Assembly: GCA_905221605.1 (NCBI GenBank)
Contig: CAJNDS010000091.1
Span: 77,001-141,000, forward strand
Length of the DNA stretch: 64,000 nt
Origin: Symbiodinium natans
Taxonomy: Eukaryota; Sar; Dinophyceae; Suessiales; Symbiodiniaceae
Direction of reading: 5' to 3'
How positions within the stretch are numbered: the stretch's first letter is position 1; every line of letters starts with the position of its first letter. The position numbers and the translations under genes were made by a program. A model generated the notes under the pieces. It was given only the letters and a program-made list of their open reading frames with translations, made no database searches and was not told where the DNA came from. Positions 63,524-64,000 of this stretch are shown here, one piece after another.

Positions 63524-64000
63524 GCCCCATATATCCCCCTTATTACAATGTCCTTATAGCCCTAAGCCCCAAACCCTAAACCCCAAACGGTTGCCAGAGC
63601 CAAAAAACCGGAAACTTATGTGGGGAAATGTCAAACTGCAAGCTCCAATCCCTGCAAGCTCGTGTAATGGTGGCGCCCCCTTCTGTTAACGGAATCGAGG
63701 GTTGAGGGGTGAAAGCTGGAGCCCGAACATCCTCCTTTTTTATTGGGGGCGATGTAAGGAAATCATGAAAGGAACCTCTAAACCCTTGTCCCTGAAGCCA
63801 AAACCCTAAACCAAACCCCAAACCCCAAACCCCAAACACCAAACCCTAAACCCTAAATCCTAAACCCTAGGTAGGGTTTCTGGGCTACAGGTCGGGCTCT
63901 AGGGGGTACGATGAGGAGGCCCCATAGGGGGAGGCTGGGGGTTTTTTGGGAGGTTAAATAGTTATAGACTATAGGTAGATGAATTTTGGGTTCTCTAAAC
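63524..64000. other. Unique segment, no gene recognised
   Basis: CCCCAAA/CCCTAAA units at 63805-63870, then a family 5 right end (GGTAGGGTTTCTGGGCTACA) at 63870-63891. Short opposing open frames (63507-63689, 63576-63842) are unrecognised. Confidence 0.45.

Noticed and set aside
1-64000. Window as a true chromosome end
   Set aside because: Telomeric blocks switch orientation many times and are short. No terminal array runs to either edge.
1-64000. tRNA, rRNA or snRNA genes
   Set aside because: No cloverleaf, rRNA core or Sm-site region was recognised by eye. A covariance search would be needed to exclude them.

Overview
The window looks like nuclear DNA of a dinoflagellate, probably a suessialean/symbiodinialean relative. 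Four things point that way. (1) TTTAGGG telomere-type repeats occur throughout, in both orientations. (2) One long pentatricopeptide (PPR) gene has the 'SFNAGISACEKGGEWQMALHLL' style of repeat that I associate with dinoflagellate PPR proteins. (3) That gene can only be read through introns with GT, GC and GA donors, a set known from dinoflagellates. (4) A sequence resembling the dinoflagellate spliced leader lies in the LTRs of a retroelement. No database search was possible, so the taxon is an inference.

Most of the window is gene-poor. Unique segments of roughly 100-400 bp alternate with (TTTAGGG)n or (CCCTAAA)n blocks from a few units up to about 330 bp (48098-48424). Several blocks consist of one variant unit repeated almost perfectly (TTTAGGGG, GCCCTAAA, TTAAGGG, GGGCTTA, GGGTTTG, CCTAAAG). 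Short terminal-inverted-repeat elements of about 90-125 bp, in at least six families, are scattered through the unique segments. In two cases a telomeric block sits inside such an element (6930-7117 and 55139-55310), so at least some telomeric blocks arrived after the elements did.

Three regions carry recognisable protein-coding capacity. 24877-25858 (minus) is the 3' part of a Glu/Ala/Lys-rich coiled-coil repeat protein. 32918-41744 is a complete, very young LTR retroelement inside a TTTAGGG array. It has LTRs differing by one base, a TAGGG target duplication, a primer site matching the anticodon half of initiator tRNA-Met, and a polypurine tract. Its two overlapping frames encode WW, S1-like, tandem MLLE/PABC-like and six CCCH zinc-finger modules, but no protease, integrase or reverse transcriptase that I can find. 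60141-62600 (minus) is the PPR gene. Four insertions of 105-114 bp interrupt it, and each can be removed exactly as an intron. Most have inverted-repeat ends and short direct repeats at the splice sites, and two have relatives elsewhere in the window, so they behave as introners (transposon-derived introns).

Other structure includes a 'palindrome of palindromes' of ten hairpins at 19195-19925, a 456-bp tandem duplication carrying an 11-bp minisatellite and a 27-bp perfect inverted repeat (30680-31592), a mirror GGGCCA/TGGCCC hexamer tract (5836-6330) and a ~970-bp GAGATA microsatellite (43196-44165). Nearly all other open frames are by-products of these repeats.
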